NCBI RefSeq assembly: GCF_002243345.2
Contig: NZ_CP022655.2
Coordinates: forward strand, 174,501-238,500
DNA: 64,000 nt
DNA from: Paenibacillus sp. RUD330
GTDB lineage: Bacteria; Bacillota; Bacilli; Paenibacillales; Paenibacillaceae
Direction: 5' to 3'
Shown here: one piece after another, positions 51,441 to 59,149 of the stretch
Layout: the number at the start of each line of letters is the position of its first letter
How positions within the stretch are numbered: the stretch's first letter is position 1
Position numbers and translations under genes: made by a program
Notes under the pieces: model-generated
What the model saw: the letters and a program-made list of their open reading frames with translations, nothing else
What the model was told of the DNA's origin: nothing
The model's database searches: none

Positions 51441-52739
51441 TTATTGGATCGCGAGGTAACGGGCCGTTTCGGCCCGGTAGGCGGCCAGCGCAGGAATGAG
51501 TCCGGCTGCGATGCCGGCCGCAAGCACGATGCCGGCGATGCCAAGATGGGACCACTGGAATCCGACCGTCACGGCGATGGAGACGCGGGAGCCGATATAG
51601 CCGGACAGGACGGCGGACAAGCCGTAGGCTCCGGCGATGCCGAGGACGCAGCCGAGCAGCATGACGATGGAGGATTCCAGCAGCACGATGGCCATCACAT
51701 GGCGGCGGCCGGCGCCGATCGCGCGCAGGATGGCCACGCTGCGGCGGCGCTCCATCGCCGATCCGTACAGGGAGAGGCAGACCGTGAGGCCTGCCATGCC
51801 GAGAATGATGTATCCGATGCTGCGCAGAGCCTGTTCGCCGCTGCCCAGCATGTCGAACAGCTTGGCCAGCGTCTGCCCAGGCAGCACGGCCTGAGCTTCT
51901 TTGCCGGCATTCGTCTGCTGGTACAGCTTCATCAGCCCGATGTAGCTCTTGGGCTTGACGAGGACGGCCGTCACTCCGCGGGCAGCTTCATCCTCGTCGG
52001 AAACGTCGGACCCGGCCGGACCCGGCGCGGGCGAAGCCTCGGTAGAAGGAGAAGGCGCTTGTCCGCCGTCGGCCGCTCCGCCTTCCTCTTCATGCCCATG
52101 CTCATGGCTGATCCAGTAGCTGTCCATGCTGACGTAGATGCCCTGGTCGGAAGGAGCCGCTACCGGCTTCAGGATGCCGACCACTTCATAGGGATGCTCG
52201 GCATGCTCATCCGGTTCGGCGGCGACGACGACTCCATGCTCGGAGACGAAGCGGTCCCCGACCTTGAGCCCCTCGCGCGAGGCGACCTCCGCTCCGATCA
52301 CCGCCTGGAAGGGGCCGCTGAACAGCCTTCCTTCTCGAAGGTTGAAGTAGGGCGGATCGGCAGGCCGGCCCCTGAGGTCGAAGAAGCCGGCGCTTGTCCC
52401 GACGATCCGGAATCCCCGGTACTGGTCTCCGAGTGCGAACGGAACGGCTGTCTGCACCTCGTCATTCTCGGCCAGCTTCTCATAGTAGGCATGGCTGAGG
52501 TTGTCCAGCGGGCGGTCCATCAGAAAGATGGTGTTGAACACGAGCTGGTTGGCGCTCCCCTTGGAGCCGATCAGGAGGCCGAACGGCTCGCTTGCCCGCT
52601 CGATGCCGCCGCGCACGCCACCGGAGAGGATCAGAACCGCCAGCGTGACGGCGATACCGACAAGAACGACGGCAGCTGTCAGGGCGGTTTGGACTTTGCG
52701 GGCCATCAGATTGCGGATGGCCATGCTCAGCAGGGACAT
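51441..52739 (-). CDS. FtsX-like ABC transporter permease (MacB/LolE type) with a His-rich insert
   Basis: 432 residues with four main helices: one near residues 15-40, a large extracellular domain, then three helices in the last third (about 300-425) with the FtsX pattern MERRRSVAILRAIGAGRRHV. The extracellular domain has an inserted low-complexity stretch SHEHGHEEEGG and Pro/Ser/Ala (about 213-260), unusual for the family and suggestive of metal binding. It is the last gene of the phosphatase operon, two bases after the ATPase gene. Such permeases move lipids, peptides or act mechanically rather than importing solutes. Confidence 0.85.
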   Translation of the reverse strand: MSLLSMAIRNLMARKVQTALTAAVVLVGIAVTLAVLILSGGVRGGIERASEPFGLLIGSKGSANQLVFNTIFLMDRPLDNLSHAYYEKLAENDEVQTAVPFALGDQYRGFRIVGTSAGFFDLRGRPADPPYFNLREGRLFSGPFQAVIGAEVASREGLKVGDRFVSEHGVVVAAEPDEHAEHPYEVVGILKPVAAPSDQGIYVSMDSYWISHEHGHEEEGGAADGGQAPSPSTEASPAPGPAGSDVSDEDEAARGVTAVLVKPKSYIGLMKLYQQTNAGKEAQAVLPGQTLAKLFDMLGSGEQALRSIGYIILGMAGLTVCLSLYGSAMERRRSVAILRAIGAGRRHVMAIVLLESSIVMLLGCVLGIAGAYGLSAVLSGYIGSRVSIAVTVGFQWSHLGIAGIVLAAGIAAGLIPALAAYRAETARYLAIQ

Positions 52740-52741
52740 GG

Positions 52742-53440
52742 CTAGGCTCCTTTCGCCGGCGAGAGCGGCCTGCGGGACAGCTCCCGCATGGATACGGAGC
52801 TGTCCATGCGCGCTGCCTGCTCGAGGTCATGGGTGCAGAGAAGGAGCGCGGCGCCCGTATCGGAAGCGGCGGCGAGGAGCAGCTCCATGATCTGCGCCGC
52901 CGTCGAGGCGTCCAAGCTGGCTGTCGGCTCGTCGGCGAGCAGCAGCTCCGGGCCGTTCACGAGCGCCCGCGCGATGGCGACGCGCTGCTGCTCGCCCTGG
53001 CTCAGCTGGGAGGGCCGGTGGTGGAGGCGATGTCCGAGCCCGGCCAGCTCCAGCAGCTCGGCGGCTCTGCCCCGCCGGGCGCGCTTGTCGAGCACGCGGC
53101 CGAAGCTGGCGGCGGCGAGCACGTTCTCCAGCGCCGTGAAACCGGGGACCAGCTGGAAGCTCTGGTGCACATAGCCGATATGAGCGGCCCGCAAGCGGTC
53201 GAGCTCCGCCTCGCGAAGCTGGTCCGTCCGCTTGCCCATGAAGGTGATGGAGCCTTCCGTCGGGCGCGAGATGCCTGCGATCAGGTGAAGCAGCGTGCTT
53301 TTACCGGAGCCGCTCGGCCCGACCAGCGCCTTGCGCTCGCCTTGGCGCAGCTCGAAGAACGGGACATCCAGCACCGGCATCATGATGCCGCCTTGGATGC
53401 GGAACCGCTTGACCACTTGCTCCATGGCAATCAGCGTCAT
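52742..53440 (-). CDS. ABC transporter ATPase (LolD/MacB type)
   Basis: 232 residues. Walker A GPSGSGKS (about 39-46), signature LSQGEQQR (about 144; Gln in place of the usual second Gly, as in many LolD-type ATPases), Walker B LLLADEPTASLD, and switch LLCTHDLEQA. Start codon directly abuts the stop of the lipoprotein gene, so translation is coupled. Pairs with the FtsX-like permease. Confidence 0.9.
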   Translation of the reverse strand: MTLIAMEQVVKRFRIQGGIMMPVLDVPFFELRQGERKALVGPSGSGKSTLLHLIAGISRPTEGSITFMGKRTDQLREAELDRLRAAHIGYVHQSFQLVPGFTALENVLAAASFGRVLDKRARRGRAAELLELAGLGHRLHHRPSQLSQGEQQRVAIARALVNGPELLLADEPTASLDASTAAQIMELLLAAASDTGAALLLCTHDLEQAARMDSSVSMRELSRRPLSPAKGA

Positions 53441-54541
53441 TTATTTCAGCACCTCCGTCTTGTCGGCATTGATGCGGATCAGGCTGACGAAGCCGGTCTC
53501 CTCGTCGGTCATGGAGCCGACGCTCAGCGTCCCGGTTATCTTGACCTGATGCTCGGTCGGCGTCATCTCCGAGCCTTTCGGCAGATTGACGACGACGATA
53601 TCGGACGGCCAGTCGGCGTCGGAGGAGCAGAAGGGACAGATTGCCAGCGGAATGCGGGTAAGGACGAAGAAACGGACGGTCGCCGTCAGCGGCGGAGCCA
53701 TGTAGCCGATCATCTCCACCTTTTGCCCGTCGAGCTCCTTGAGCTTGTCGGAGAAGGTCAGTCCTCGCACCGTCTCCTTGCCGTACAGCTCGGAGAAGCG
53801 GATCGTCTCGGGTCCGTCCAGGCTGGAGCGGACGGTCGGCGGAGCGGAGCCTGCCGGACTCGGCGAAGGCGAAGCCGAACTGACGGGCAGGCTTGCTCTG
53901 GGACCGGAGGATGCCGGCGGGCCAGCGGATGCCGACGGGGCCGGGGATGCGCCCGCAGCAGGCTTGGAGCCGGATGCAGGAGCTCCGGCGGGCGGCTTGC
54001 TCCCCTGCGCGGGAGTCTGCTGCCGCCGCTCCGCATCCGGGCTTGCGGCTGGATAGGCCGTCCCCGGCGCTTGGTCCGCAGCGGGGCTTGCTCCGCCGGA
54101 CGGCTTGCCGGACGAAAGTCCGGCGCCATCTTGCGCTGCCGGCGCCTCTGCTGCGCGATCGGCCGGCACTTGATTCGCCTTGCCGGTAGAAGCGGCGGGA
54201 GCATTCCCGGCCTCGCCGCTGCCCCGCTCTTGCCCGGGCCCGCCGCTGGCGTCGCGGCCCGCCGTCCCGGCTGCCGCGCCGGAAGCCGGTGACGGCGCCT
54301 GGCCTGGCTCCGAGGCTGCCTCGGCCGCTCCTATGCGCTCGCCCTGCTCCGCCAGAGGCGCCGTTTCGGCTCGCCCGCTTGCCGCGCCCGTGGCGGTCTC
54401 CGCGGCGGACGCCGAAACGGAAGAAGGCTCTCCCCCTGAAGGGAGAGCCTTGCTTCCGCAGCCGGCCAGCAGCAGCCCGGCCGCCGTCAGTCCCGCAAGC
54501 AGCGGGACCGGACGGAGGAGTGTTGCCGGACGGCTCCTCAT
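53441..54541 (-). CDS. DUF3299-like lipoprotein with a long low-complexity linker
   Basis: 366 residues. Lipobox LLAGC (Cys28), then about 215 residues of Ala/Pro/Ser/Gly-rich linker (wall-spanning), then a compact C-terminal domain of about 110 residues: DGQKVEMIGYMAPP, LTRIPLAICPFCSSDADWP with a CPFC pair, VVNLPKGSEM and HQVKITGTLSVGS. The last part resembles DUF3299. The Cys-x2-Cys could bind metal or be redox active. ATGA overlap with the phosphatase gene and zero-gap junction to the ATPase gene tie it to both. Function unknown. Confidence 0.75.
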   Translation of the reverse strand: MRSRPATLLRPVPLLAGLTAAGLLLAGCGSKALPSGGEPSSVSASAAETATGAASGRAETAPLAEQGERIGAAEAASEPGQAPSPASGAAAGTAGRDASGGPGQERGSGEAGNAPAASTGKANQVPADRAAEAPAAQDGAGLSSGKPSGGASPAADQAPGTAYPAASPDAERRQQTPAQGSKPPAGAPASGSKPAAGASPAPSASAGPPASSGPRASLPVSSASPSPSPAGSAPPTVRSSLDGPETIRFSELYGKETVRGLTFSDKLKELDGQKVEMIGYMAPPLTATVRFFVLTRIPLAICPFCSSDADWPSDIVVVNLPKGSEMTPTEHQVKITGTLSVGSMTDEETGFVSLIRINADKTEVLK

Positions 54542-56598
54542 TGGCCGAGGGAAGCCAGCAGCGAATCGCTGGTGACGATCAGCTTGCCGTTCTCGCTTTT
54601 GAACTTCAGCGGCACCGGCTTGTTGTTTTTCTTCGCAATGCCCTTGTCCATGTACAGCACGAGCTTGCTTGCTCCGGCGCTCACGAAGGTGACGTTTTTG
54701 GCGGCATCATAGGAGGTGCTGCCTCCGACGGACTTCAGGAAGCCGTCCAGCTCGATCCAGGTCTGCTTGTCCGGCTTGCTGCCGTCCAATCTCAGGCCGA
54801 GCGCCTGCGCCATCCCGAAGAATACCTCGGTATTGTCCAGCGTGCCTTTGAAATATTCGGAGCCCGGTCCGTGAGCCATCAGCGGCACGTCGTCGGCGGA
54901 GTGGACCTCGACGCTTTCGGATTTCGGCAGCGTGCCCGTATGGAGGTACTTGTCCTTGTCAGGGGCGTCCGGATTGGCCAGCGTTCCCGGATTCGCGATA
55001 TAGGCATCTCCGGAGAGGACGGCCGGAGCCTGAGGAACGGAGCTGAACTTGTAATCCTCGTAATAGTCCGGCGTGGCGCCGAAGACGACGGCCAGCTTGC
55101 GGTCGACATCCGGCGTATCCGGGAAGCCGTCCTTGTCGGAGTCGGCGTACGTCGGGAATTTGGACTGCTCATAGGTGCGCACCGCTTCGCGTCCCGTTTT
55201 GCCGTCGCCTTCCCAATAGGTGCCGGCGATGCTGGCGGAGTGGGCATGGTCGGCCGTCGCCAGGACGAGGGTGTCGCCCGAGGCGTCCGCGTAACGGCGA
55301 GCCTCGCCGATGGCCTTGTCCATCTCGATCGTATCGTAGGCGGAGCGCTCCCAGTCCATCGTATGCAGCTGCTTGTCGATGCTGGCGCCTTCGACCATCA
55401 GGAAGAAGCCGTTTTCGTTCTTGCTGAGCACCTCGATCGCTTTCTTGGTCATGTCCCACAGATTCGGCTGGTCGGTGAACGACTTGAGCGCCGCCGTGTT
55501 TTTGGTCGAGCGGTCGTAGTAGACGTTCATGTCGCCGGTATGGAACAGGCCGAGCAGCTTGGCAGGCGTTCCGGAGCTTTTCAGTCCCGAGGCGCTGTCC
55601 ACGAACTTGTAGCCGGCTTTCTCGAAGCCGCCGATGAGATCGTTCTCGTCCTTGCGCTTGGAGCCGGCAACGGATTTGGGGAGGAAATAGGCCGATCCCC
55701 CGCCCATGACGACTTCAGGCTGAAGCTTCAGCAGCATGTCGGCGATCTCCGGCTTGTCCGCGCGGCGGCGGGTATGGGAGACGACAGCGGCCGGCGTCGC
55801 GTCCTCGATCTCCGAGGTCGTGACGATGCCGACCGACATGCCGCGCGTGCGCTTCAGCATCTCGGCGAGCGTCTCGACCTGCGGATCGTCCAGCGAGCTT
55901 TCCGTATTGTCCGGATAGACGCCGAGGGCGTTCACCGCGGATTTGTGGCCGGTATTGTAGGCGCTGGCGCTGTTTGCCGAGTCGGTGACGATGGAATCCA
56001 TGCCGGAGGTGGTGACGACGGCGCGCTGCTCCAGCTTGTCCATCTCCATGAGGCCGTTGTACTTGCCTTCGGTCAAGCCCTTGGACATCGCGCGGGCGAT
56101 GGTGATGCTCGGCTGCGACATGCCGTCCCCGACGAAGAGGATGACGTTCTTCGCCTTCTTGCCGGCTGCGGAGGTGGTCACCGCTTGATAGGAGACCGTG
56201 CGGGACAAGGATCCGGCCGTCACCTTCACGGTGTAGGAGCCCGGCTTGTCCAGCGATACGCCGCGGATCATGAAGGAGGAGCTTGAGGCGGTGCTGGTCT
56301 TCTCGAAGCTTTTGCCGAAAAAGGCTTCCGCGCTTTTGCCGTTGACCTGAATGCTGACGGCCGAAGCGTCTCCGGTCCAGTCGTTCAATTCCACGCGGAA
56401 ATCGAATTTGCCGCCCGCCAGGAACTTGGCATTATGGATTGGAGCCACGTAAATGGACGGCGCCGCTTTGGCCGTTGCGGCCGCTTCGGCTGCCGCCGCT
56501 GGAGCCGGAGCCAGCTCGGCCATTCCGATTCCTCCTGCTGCCATGACGCTCGCAAGCGCCGCCCCGAGAAGCATTTTACCTGCTTTTGCTTTCTTCAT
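54538..56598 (-). CDS. secreted alkaline phosphatase
   Basis: 686 residues. A signal peptide (to about 36), an N-terminal Ig-like domain (about 48-140), then the alkaline phosphatase core: FVGDGMSQPSI (about 156), VTDSANSASAYNTGH with nucleophile Ser207, VEGASIDKQLHTMDW and TADHAHSAS (zinc ligands). A C-terminal segment (about 620-686: GGSTSYDAAKNVTFVSAG and after) looks like a copper amine oxidase N-like stalk domain. It releases phosphate from organic phosphates outside the cell. ATG at 56598 follows GGAGGGG. Likely PhoP-controlled from the box upstream. First gene of a four-gene operon. Confidence 0.92.
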   Translation of the reverse strand: MKKAKAGKMLLGAALASVMAAGGIGMAELAPAPAAAAEAAATAKAAPSIYVAPIHNAKFLAGGKFDFRVELNDWTGDASAVSIQVNGKSAEAFFGKSFEKTSTASSSSFMIRGVSLDKPGSYTVKVTAGSLSRTVSYQAVTTSAAGKKAKNVILFVGDGMSQPSITIARAMSKGLTEGKYNGLMEMDKLEQRAVVTTSGMDSIVTDSANSASAYNTGHKSAVNALGVYPDNTESSLDDPQVETLAEMLKRTRGMSVGIVTTSEIEDATPAAVVSHTRRRADKPEIADMLLKLQPEVVMGGGSAYFLPKSVAGSKRKDENDLIGGFEKAGYKFVDSASGLKSSGTPAKLLGLFHTGDMNVYYDRSTKNTAALKSFTDQPNLWDMTKKAIEVLSKNENGFFLMVEGASIDKQLHTMDWERSAYDTIEMDKAIGEARRYADASGDTLVLATADHAHSASIAGTYWEGDGKTGREAVRTYEQSKFPTYADSDKDGFPDTPDVDRKLAVVFGATPDYYEDYKFSSVPQAPAVLSGDAYIANPGTLANPDAPDKDKYLHTGTLPKSESVEVHSADDVPLMAHGPGSEYFKGTLDNTEVFFGMAQALGLRLDGSKPDKQTWIELDGFLKSVGGSTSYDAAKNVTFVSAGASKLVLYMDKGIAKKNNKPVPLKFKSENGKLIVTSDSLLASLGQ

Positions 56599-56652
56599 CT
56601 CCCCAAACCCCTCCGCTACTGAAATGAATGCTTCCACAGCGTAAGAGAGAAT

Positions 56653-56691
56653 GATTAAGCAGGTGCTAACGATTTATGAATAATTGGTAAA
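56653..56691 (-). promoter_or_regulatory. PhoP box upstream of the phosphatase operon
   Basis: Read on the minus strand, four hexamers TTTACC, TTCATA, TTAGCA and TTAATC (starting at 56691, 56680, 56669 and 56658) repeat with an exact 11-base period. Three match TT(A/T/C)ACA at five of six positions, one at four. This is the arrangement bound by PhoP~P in Bacillus, 55-95 bases before the start codon. Confidence 0.78.
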
Positions 56692-56696
56692 ATCAA

Positions 56697-56728
56697 GAAA
56701 ACGCCTGCGAAGCCGCAAGGCGTTTTCA
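56697..56728 (-). terminator. terminator after the M15 peptidase gene
   Basis: AACGCCTTGCG and CGCAGGCGTT pair (one bulge) and TTTTC follows on the minus strand. Lies just upstream of the PhoP box. Confidence 0.75.
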
Positions 56729-56748
56729 TTCGGGCATCCATTCGGAGT

Positions 56749-57408
56749 CTACTTGTTCTCCTCGCCAGCCGTTCCGTCCTCCGGAGGGCGATTGCCGTTT
56801 TTCAGCTCCCAGATCGAATAGCCGAAGTCCATTTGCAGATGGGGATTGTCCGGGAACTGGGGCCAGTCGCCGCCCCATGTGAAGCCGAGACTCTTGGCGA
56901 TCGCGACGACCTCCAGCCAGTCGGCCTTGCCGTTCTTGTTCCCGTCGTATTCCATATCCCAGATGATGTCGCCCGTCCGGTCCTTGAGAGCGAAGTCGAT
57001 CGCCAGACCGTAGTTGTGGTAGGATTCTCCGCCGCGGGCATGGGTCACGATGGAGCCGCCGCCATCCCGGCCTTTGCTGTAGAGGACATCCTGCTCCGCC
57101 GAGCTGCGGAAGCCGTCCGTGATGACGACTTTGATGCCCTTGGCGGCGGCAAGCGAGATGAGCTCGTCCTTTTTCCGGTCGAGCACCGGATGCAGCTGCG
57201 TTACGGGAGGCACCTCCCGGTACAGTCCCGGAGGGACGACCCGGTCGAACAGGCGCGGCATTTCCAGCTTGAAGAGGGCGGCCGCCGCGAGGACGAGTCC
57301 CGCCGCCAGCAGCAGGCAGCCGAGGCCGTTTCTGCGCCGGGTCTGAGTCCGGCCTGCGGACTTGGGGCTGCGGCCCTTTTGTCCGCCCGTCAGGGGGCTT
57401 TGCTGCAT
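56749..57408 (-). CDS. M15 family peptidase (VanY/CwlK-like)
   Basis: 219 residues. A basic start, one membrane anchor (GCLLLAAGLVLAAAALF, about 28-45), then the zinc D,D- or L,D-peptidase domain: VITDGFRSSAEQDVLYSKG (about 95-113), HNYGLAIDF (His and Asp ligands, about 131-139), WGGDW, and HLQMDFG (third ligand). It trims cross-link peptides of the cell wall outside the membrane. ATG at 57408 follows AAAGGAGA. Single gene with terminator. Confidence 0.88.
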   Translation of the reverse strand: MQQSPLTGGQKGRSPKSAGRTQTRRRNGLGCLLLAAGLVLAAAALFKLEMPRLFDRVVPPGLYREVPPVTQLHPVLDRKKDELISLAAAKGIKVVITDGFRSSAEQDVLYSKGRDGGGSIVTHARGGESYHNYGLAIDFALKDRTGDIIWDMEYDGNKNGKADWLEVVAIAKSLGFTWGGDWPQFPDNPHLQMDFGYSIWELKNGNRPPEDGTAGEENK

Positions 57409-57571
57409 GAAGATCTCCTTTGCTCGTTCGCTTTGTTCAAGCTTATACGAGCGGGGAGGACAAAAAGCTTCAGGAAACCGCTGATCGGCATGGAATCTGT
57501 TTCCAGTCGGTGCGGGCGGGGTAAGGAGCGGTAGGAGCGGGAGCATGCGGCAGCCGGGTCATGTCCAAAAG

Positions 57572-57622
57572 CAAACAAACCGCTGGCCGCCTTCCCGAAG
57601 GGTTGGCTGCTGCGGTTTGCGC
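57572..57622 (-). terminator. terminator after the NlpC/P60 gene
   Basis: On the minus strand CAAACCGC pairs with GCGGTTTG around inner stems (CCTTC/GAAGG), followed by TTTGCTTTT. Confidence 0.75.
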
Positions 57623-57646
57623 AAGGGGATCCGGATTCAGGACAGG

Positions 57647-58150
57647 CTAGTCCACATCGGGACTGCCGTCGACCGTATCGGCTGGATCGTCGGCGTATTT
57701 CTCGTACTTGGTGTCGTCCATGATCCGGCGTGCGGACACGTAACGCTTTGTGTAGTAGGAATCGCTCAGGCTGCTGATCATGACGCCTTTGCTCGACGAG
57801 GAGTGGGCGAACTTGCCGTCCCCGACATAGATTCCGACATGCGAGACGCCGCGGCCGCTCGTATTGAAGAACACGAGGTCGCCCGCCTTGAGATCAGCCT
57901 TCGCGACTTTCTTGCCCAAGCCTGCTTGGGAAGAGGAGGAATGCGGCAGGGAGATCTTGAATTGCTTGAATACATAGGACGTGAATCCGGAGCAATCGAA
58001 TCCGTTCGTCGTCGTTCCGGCCGTTTTGTACGGCGTTCCGATGAGATCGCTGATGACACCGTCCATTTTGGAATCAGCCGCTGCGCTGCCTACGCCTGCA
58101 GCGAACAGCAGAGAGATTCCGAGGATGAGGCTTGCTGCTTTCTTCTTCAA
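57647..58150 (-). CDS. secreted NlpC/P60 cell-wall peptidase
   Basis: 167 residues, TTG start (AAGGAG ten bases upstream). Signal peptide (LILGISLLFAAGVGSAAA, to about 25), then a minimal NlpC/P60 domain: GFDCSGFTSYVF with catalytic Cys (about 53), SHVGIYVGDGKFAHS with catalytic His (about 104). It cuts gamma-D-Glu-diaminopimelate bonds in peptidoglycan. No binding domain. A c-di-AMP riboswitch sits in the leader, the known pattern for such hydrolases. Confidence 0.9.
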   Translation of the reverse strand: MKKKAASLILGISLLFAAGVGSAAADSKMDGVISDLIGTPYKTAGTTTNGFDCSGFTSYVFKQFKISLPHSSSSQAGLGKKVAKADLKAGDLVFFNTSGRGVSHVGIYVGDGKFAHSSSSKGVMISSLSDSYYTKRYVSARRIMDDTKYEKYADDPADTVDGSPDVD

Positions 58151-58170
58151 GCTTGAGTAGCTCCTTCCAG

Positions 58171-58313
58171 AGCCTACGAGGTTAGCTGTGGGGTTCGGTT
58201 GAAGGTTCCCTATGATTCCTGCGGCATGCGCGACAATAGCTGACGGACGCCCAAAATCAATTCACCCGGAAAGTGGTTCCCCCGTTTCCATGTTCAACGG
58301 AATTCGGCATTTT
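58171..58313 (-). ncRNA. ydaO/yuaA c-di-AMP riboswitch
   Basis: In the leader of the NlpC/P60 gene, 20 bases before its start codon. The conserved class segments are readable on the minus strand: GGAAACGGGGGAACCA, GGGTGAATTGA, then CCGAACCCCACAGCTAACC and TCGTAGGC closing the first stem. The motif is an OFF switch for cell-wall and osmolyte genes when c-di-AMP is high. Confidence 0.88.
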
Positions 58314-58502
58314 GAATGATACTGGAAGACATATTCTTGCTTTTCGCCCCTTCTCCTTCCGAAAACGACATTTTCTAATAATTCTCATGTTTCAAAAAGG
58401 CGAAGACAGCGTTTACATCGCTGTTGATAGGTGAGCTTCTCACCCTGCAGCGGATGAAAATGGCGACTCGTCCCGATTTCTGCGCCTTGGCCCGCAAGCC
58501 CC
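58314..58502. other. region upstream of the riboswitch
   Basis: About 190 bases without a gene. It must hold the NlpC/P60 promoter, but I find only weak candidates (TATCAT on minus at 58317-58322). Two adjacent small hairpins, CAGCG/CGCTG and GGTGAG/CTCACC, lie at about 58408-58447. Confidence 0.4.
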
Positions 58503-58540
58503 AAAAAAAGCCCCGCCTTCTCATGGAGAAGGCGGGGCTT
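58503..58540 (-). terminator. terminator after the 79-residue protein gene
   Basis: 15-bp perfect stem (GCCCCGCCTTCTC/GAGAAGGCGGGGC) and seven Ts on the minus strand. Confidence 0.9.
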
Positions 58541-58559
58541 GCTTGATTCCGCGGCCGGA

Positions 58560-58799
58560 TCAAACGGTATAAAGGACGTCTTCCATCAGGGTCAGCAGCC
58601 GGGATCTCATGCCGACCAGCTTCATCAGGGCTTCCTCCTGCAGGCTGCCGGTATCCGGGCTGAGCAAGGCGTGCTCGCTGCTGATCGCCTCAAGGGCCTT
58701 GCCGGCGTTGGGATTCAGGTCGTAATGCTCAAAGCGGTAAAGCAGCTCGGCGGTGGATTGGTGGAGTTCTTCATAATATGCTTGAATTTGTTCGGTCAT
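58560..58799 (-). CDS. small helical hypothetical protein
   Basis: 79 residues, all-helical by composition (QIQAYYEELHQSTAELLYRFEHY, split, then SLQEEALMKLVGMRSRL), no membrane segment, no recognised family. AGAGGAAAA precedes the ATG. It has a strong promoter far upstream (59121-59149), a leader of about 315 bases and its own terminator, so it is a real transcription unit. Confidence 0.6.
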   Translation of the reverse strand: MTEQIQAYYEELHQSTAELLYRFEHYDLNPNAGKALEAISSEHALLSPDTGSLQEEALMKLVGMRSRLLTLMEDVLYTV

Positions 58800-59120
58800 C
58801 GTTCGATTTTCCTCTCTGGTTTGGTTATTTTCTCTATTCTGCTGTTCGATGTATGGGGGCGGCCCCGAGAGAGCCGGCGATTGTGTGCGGCAACTTCGCT
58901 TACAGCATGCCCATTCGTTGTTTTCACTGCTTGCATCTGTCGATGTTCATCCGATCCGGCGCAGACAGCGGATGGGGAGCGGGAGCCCATCTGCCTGCCC
59001 GGGGACAGGAACCGATATGCGTGAGTCGAGCGGAAGCTTAGGGTGCCCGATTGCCTGAGAAGTTATTAAACCGGCAGACGCTTTTTGAAAACAAGTCGTA
59101 ATTGTCAGAGAATTTTCACA
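58800..59120 (-). other. long leader of the 79-residue protein gene
   Basis: About 315 bases between promoter and start codon with no gene I accept. It has GC-rich potential stems (around 58960-59010) but I do not recognise any riboswitch class. Confidence 0.45.
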
Positions 59121-59149
59121 ATTGTACGATGGAATTATCGCTTTGTCAA
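59121..59149 (-). promoter_or_regulatory. near-consensus sigma-A promoter
   Basis: On the minus strand TTGACA (59144-59149), exactly 17 bases, TACAAT (59121-59126). The -35 overlaps the stop codon of the preceding membrane protein gene. Confidence 0.82.

Noticed and set aside
50097-52745. 882-codon plus-strand open frame opposite exoA and the permease gene
   Set aside because: Its translation is low-complexity, lacks any family pattern and lies antisense to two clear genes; long antisense frames are expected at this GC content.
54289-56286. 665-codon plus-strand open frame opposite the alkaline phosphatase gene
   Set aside because: Antisense shadow of a well supported enzyme; no ribosome site and no domain pattern.
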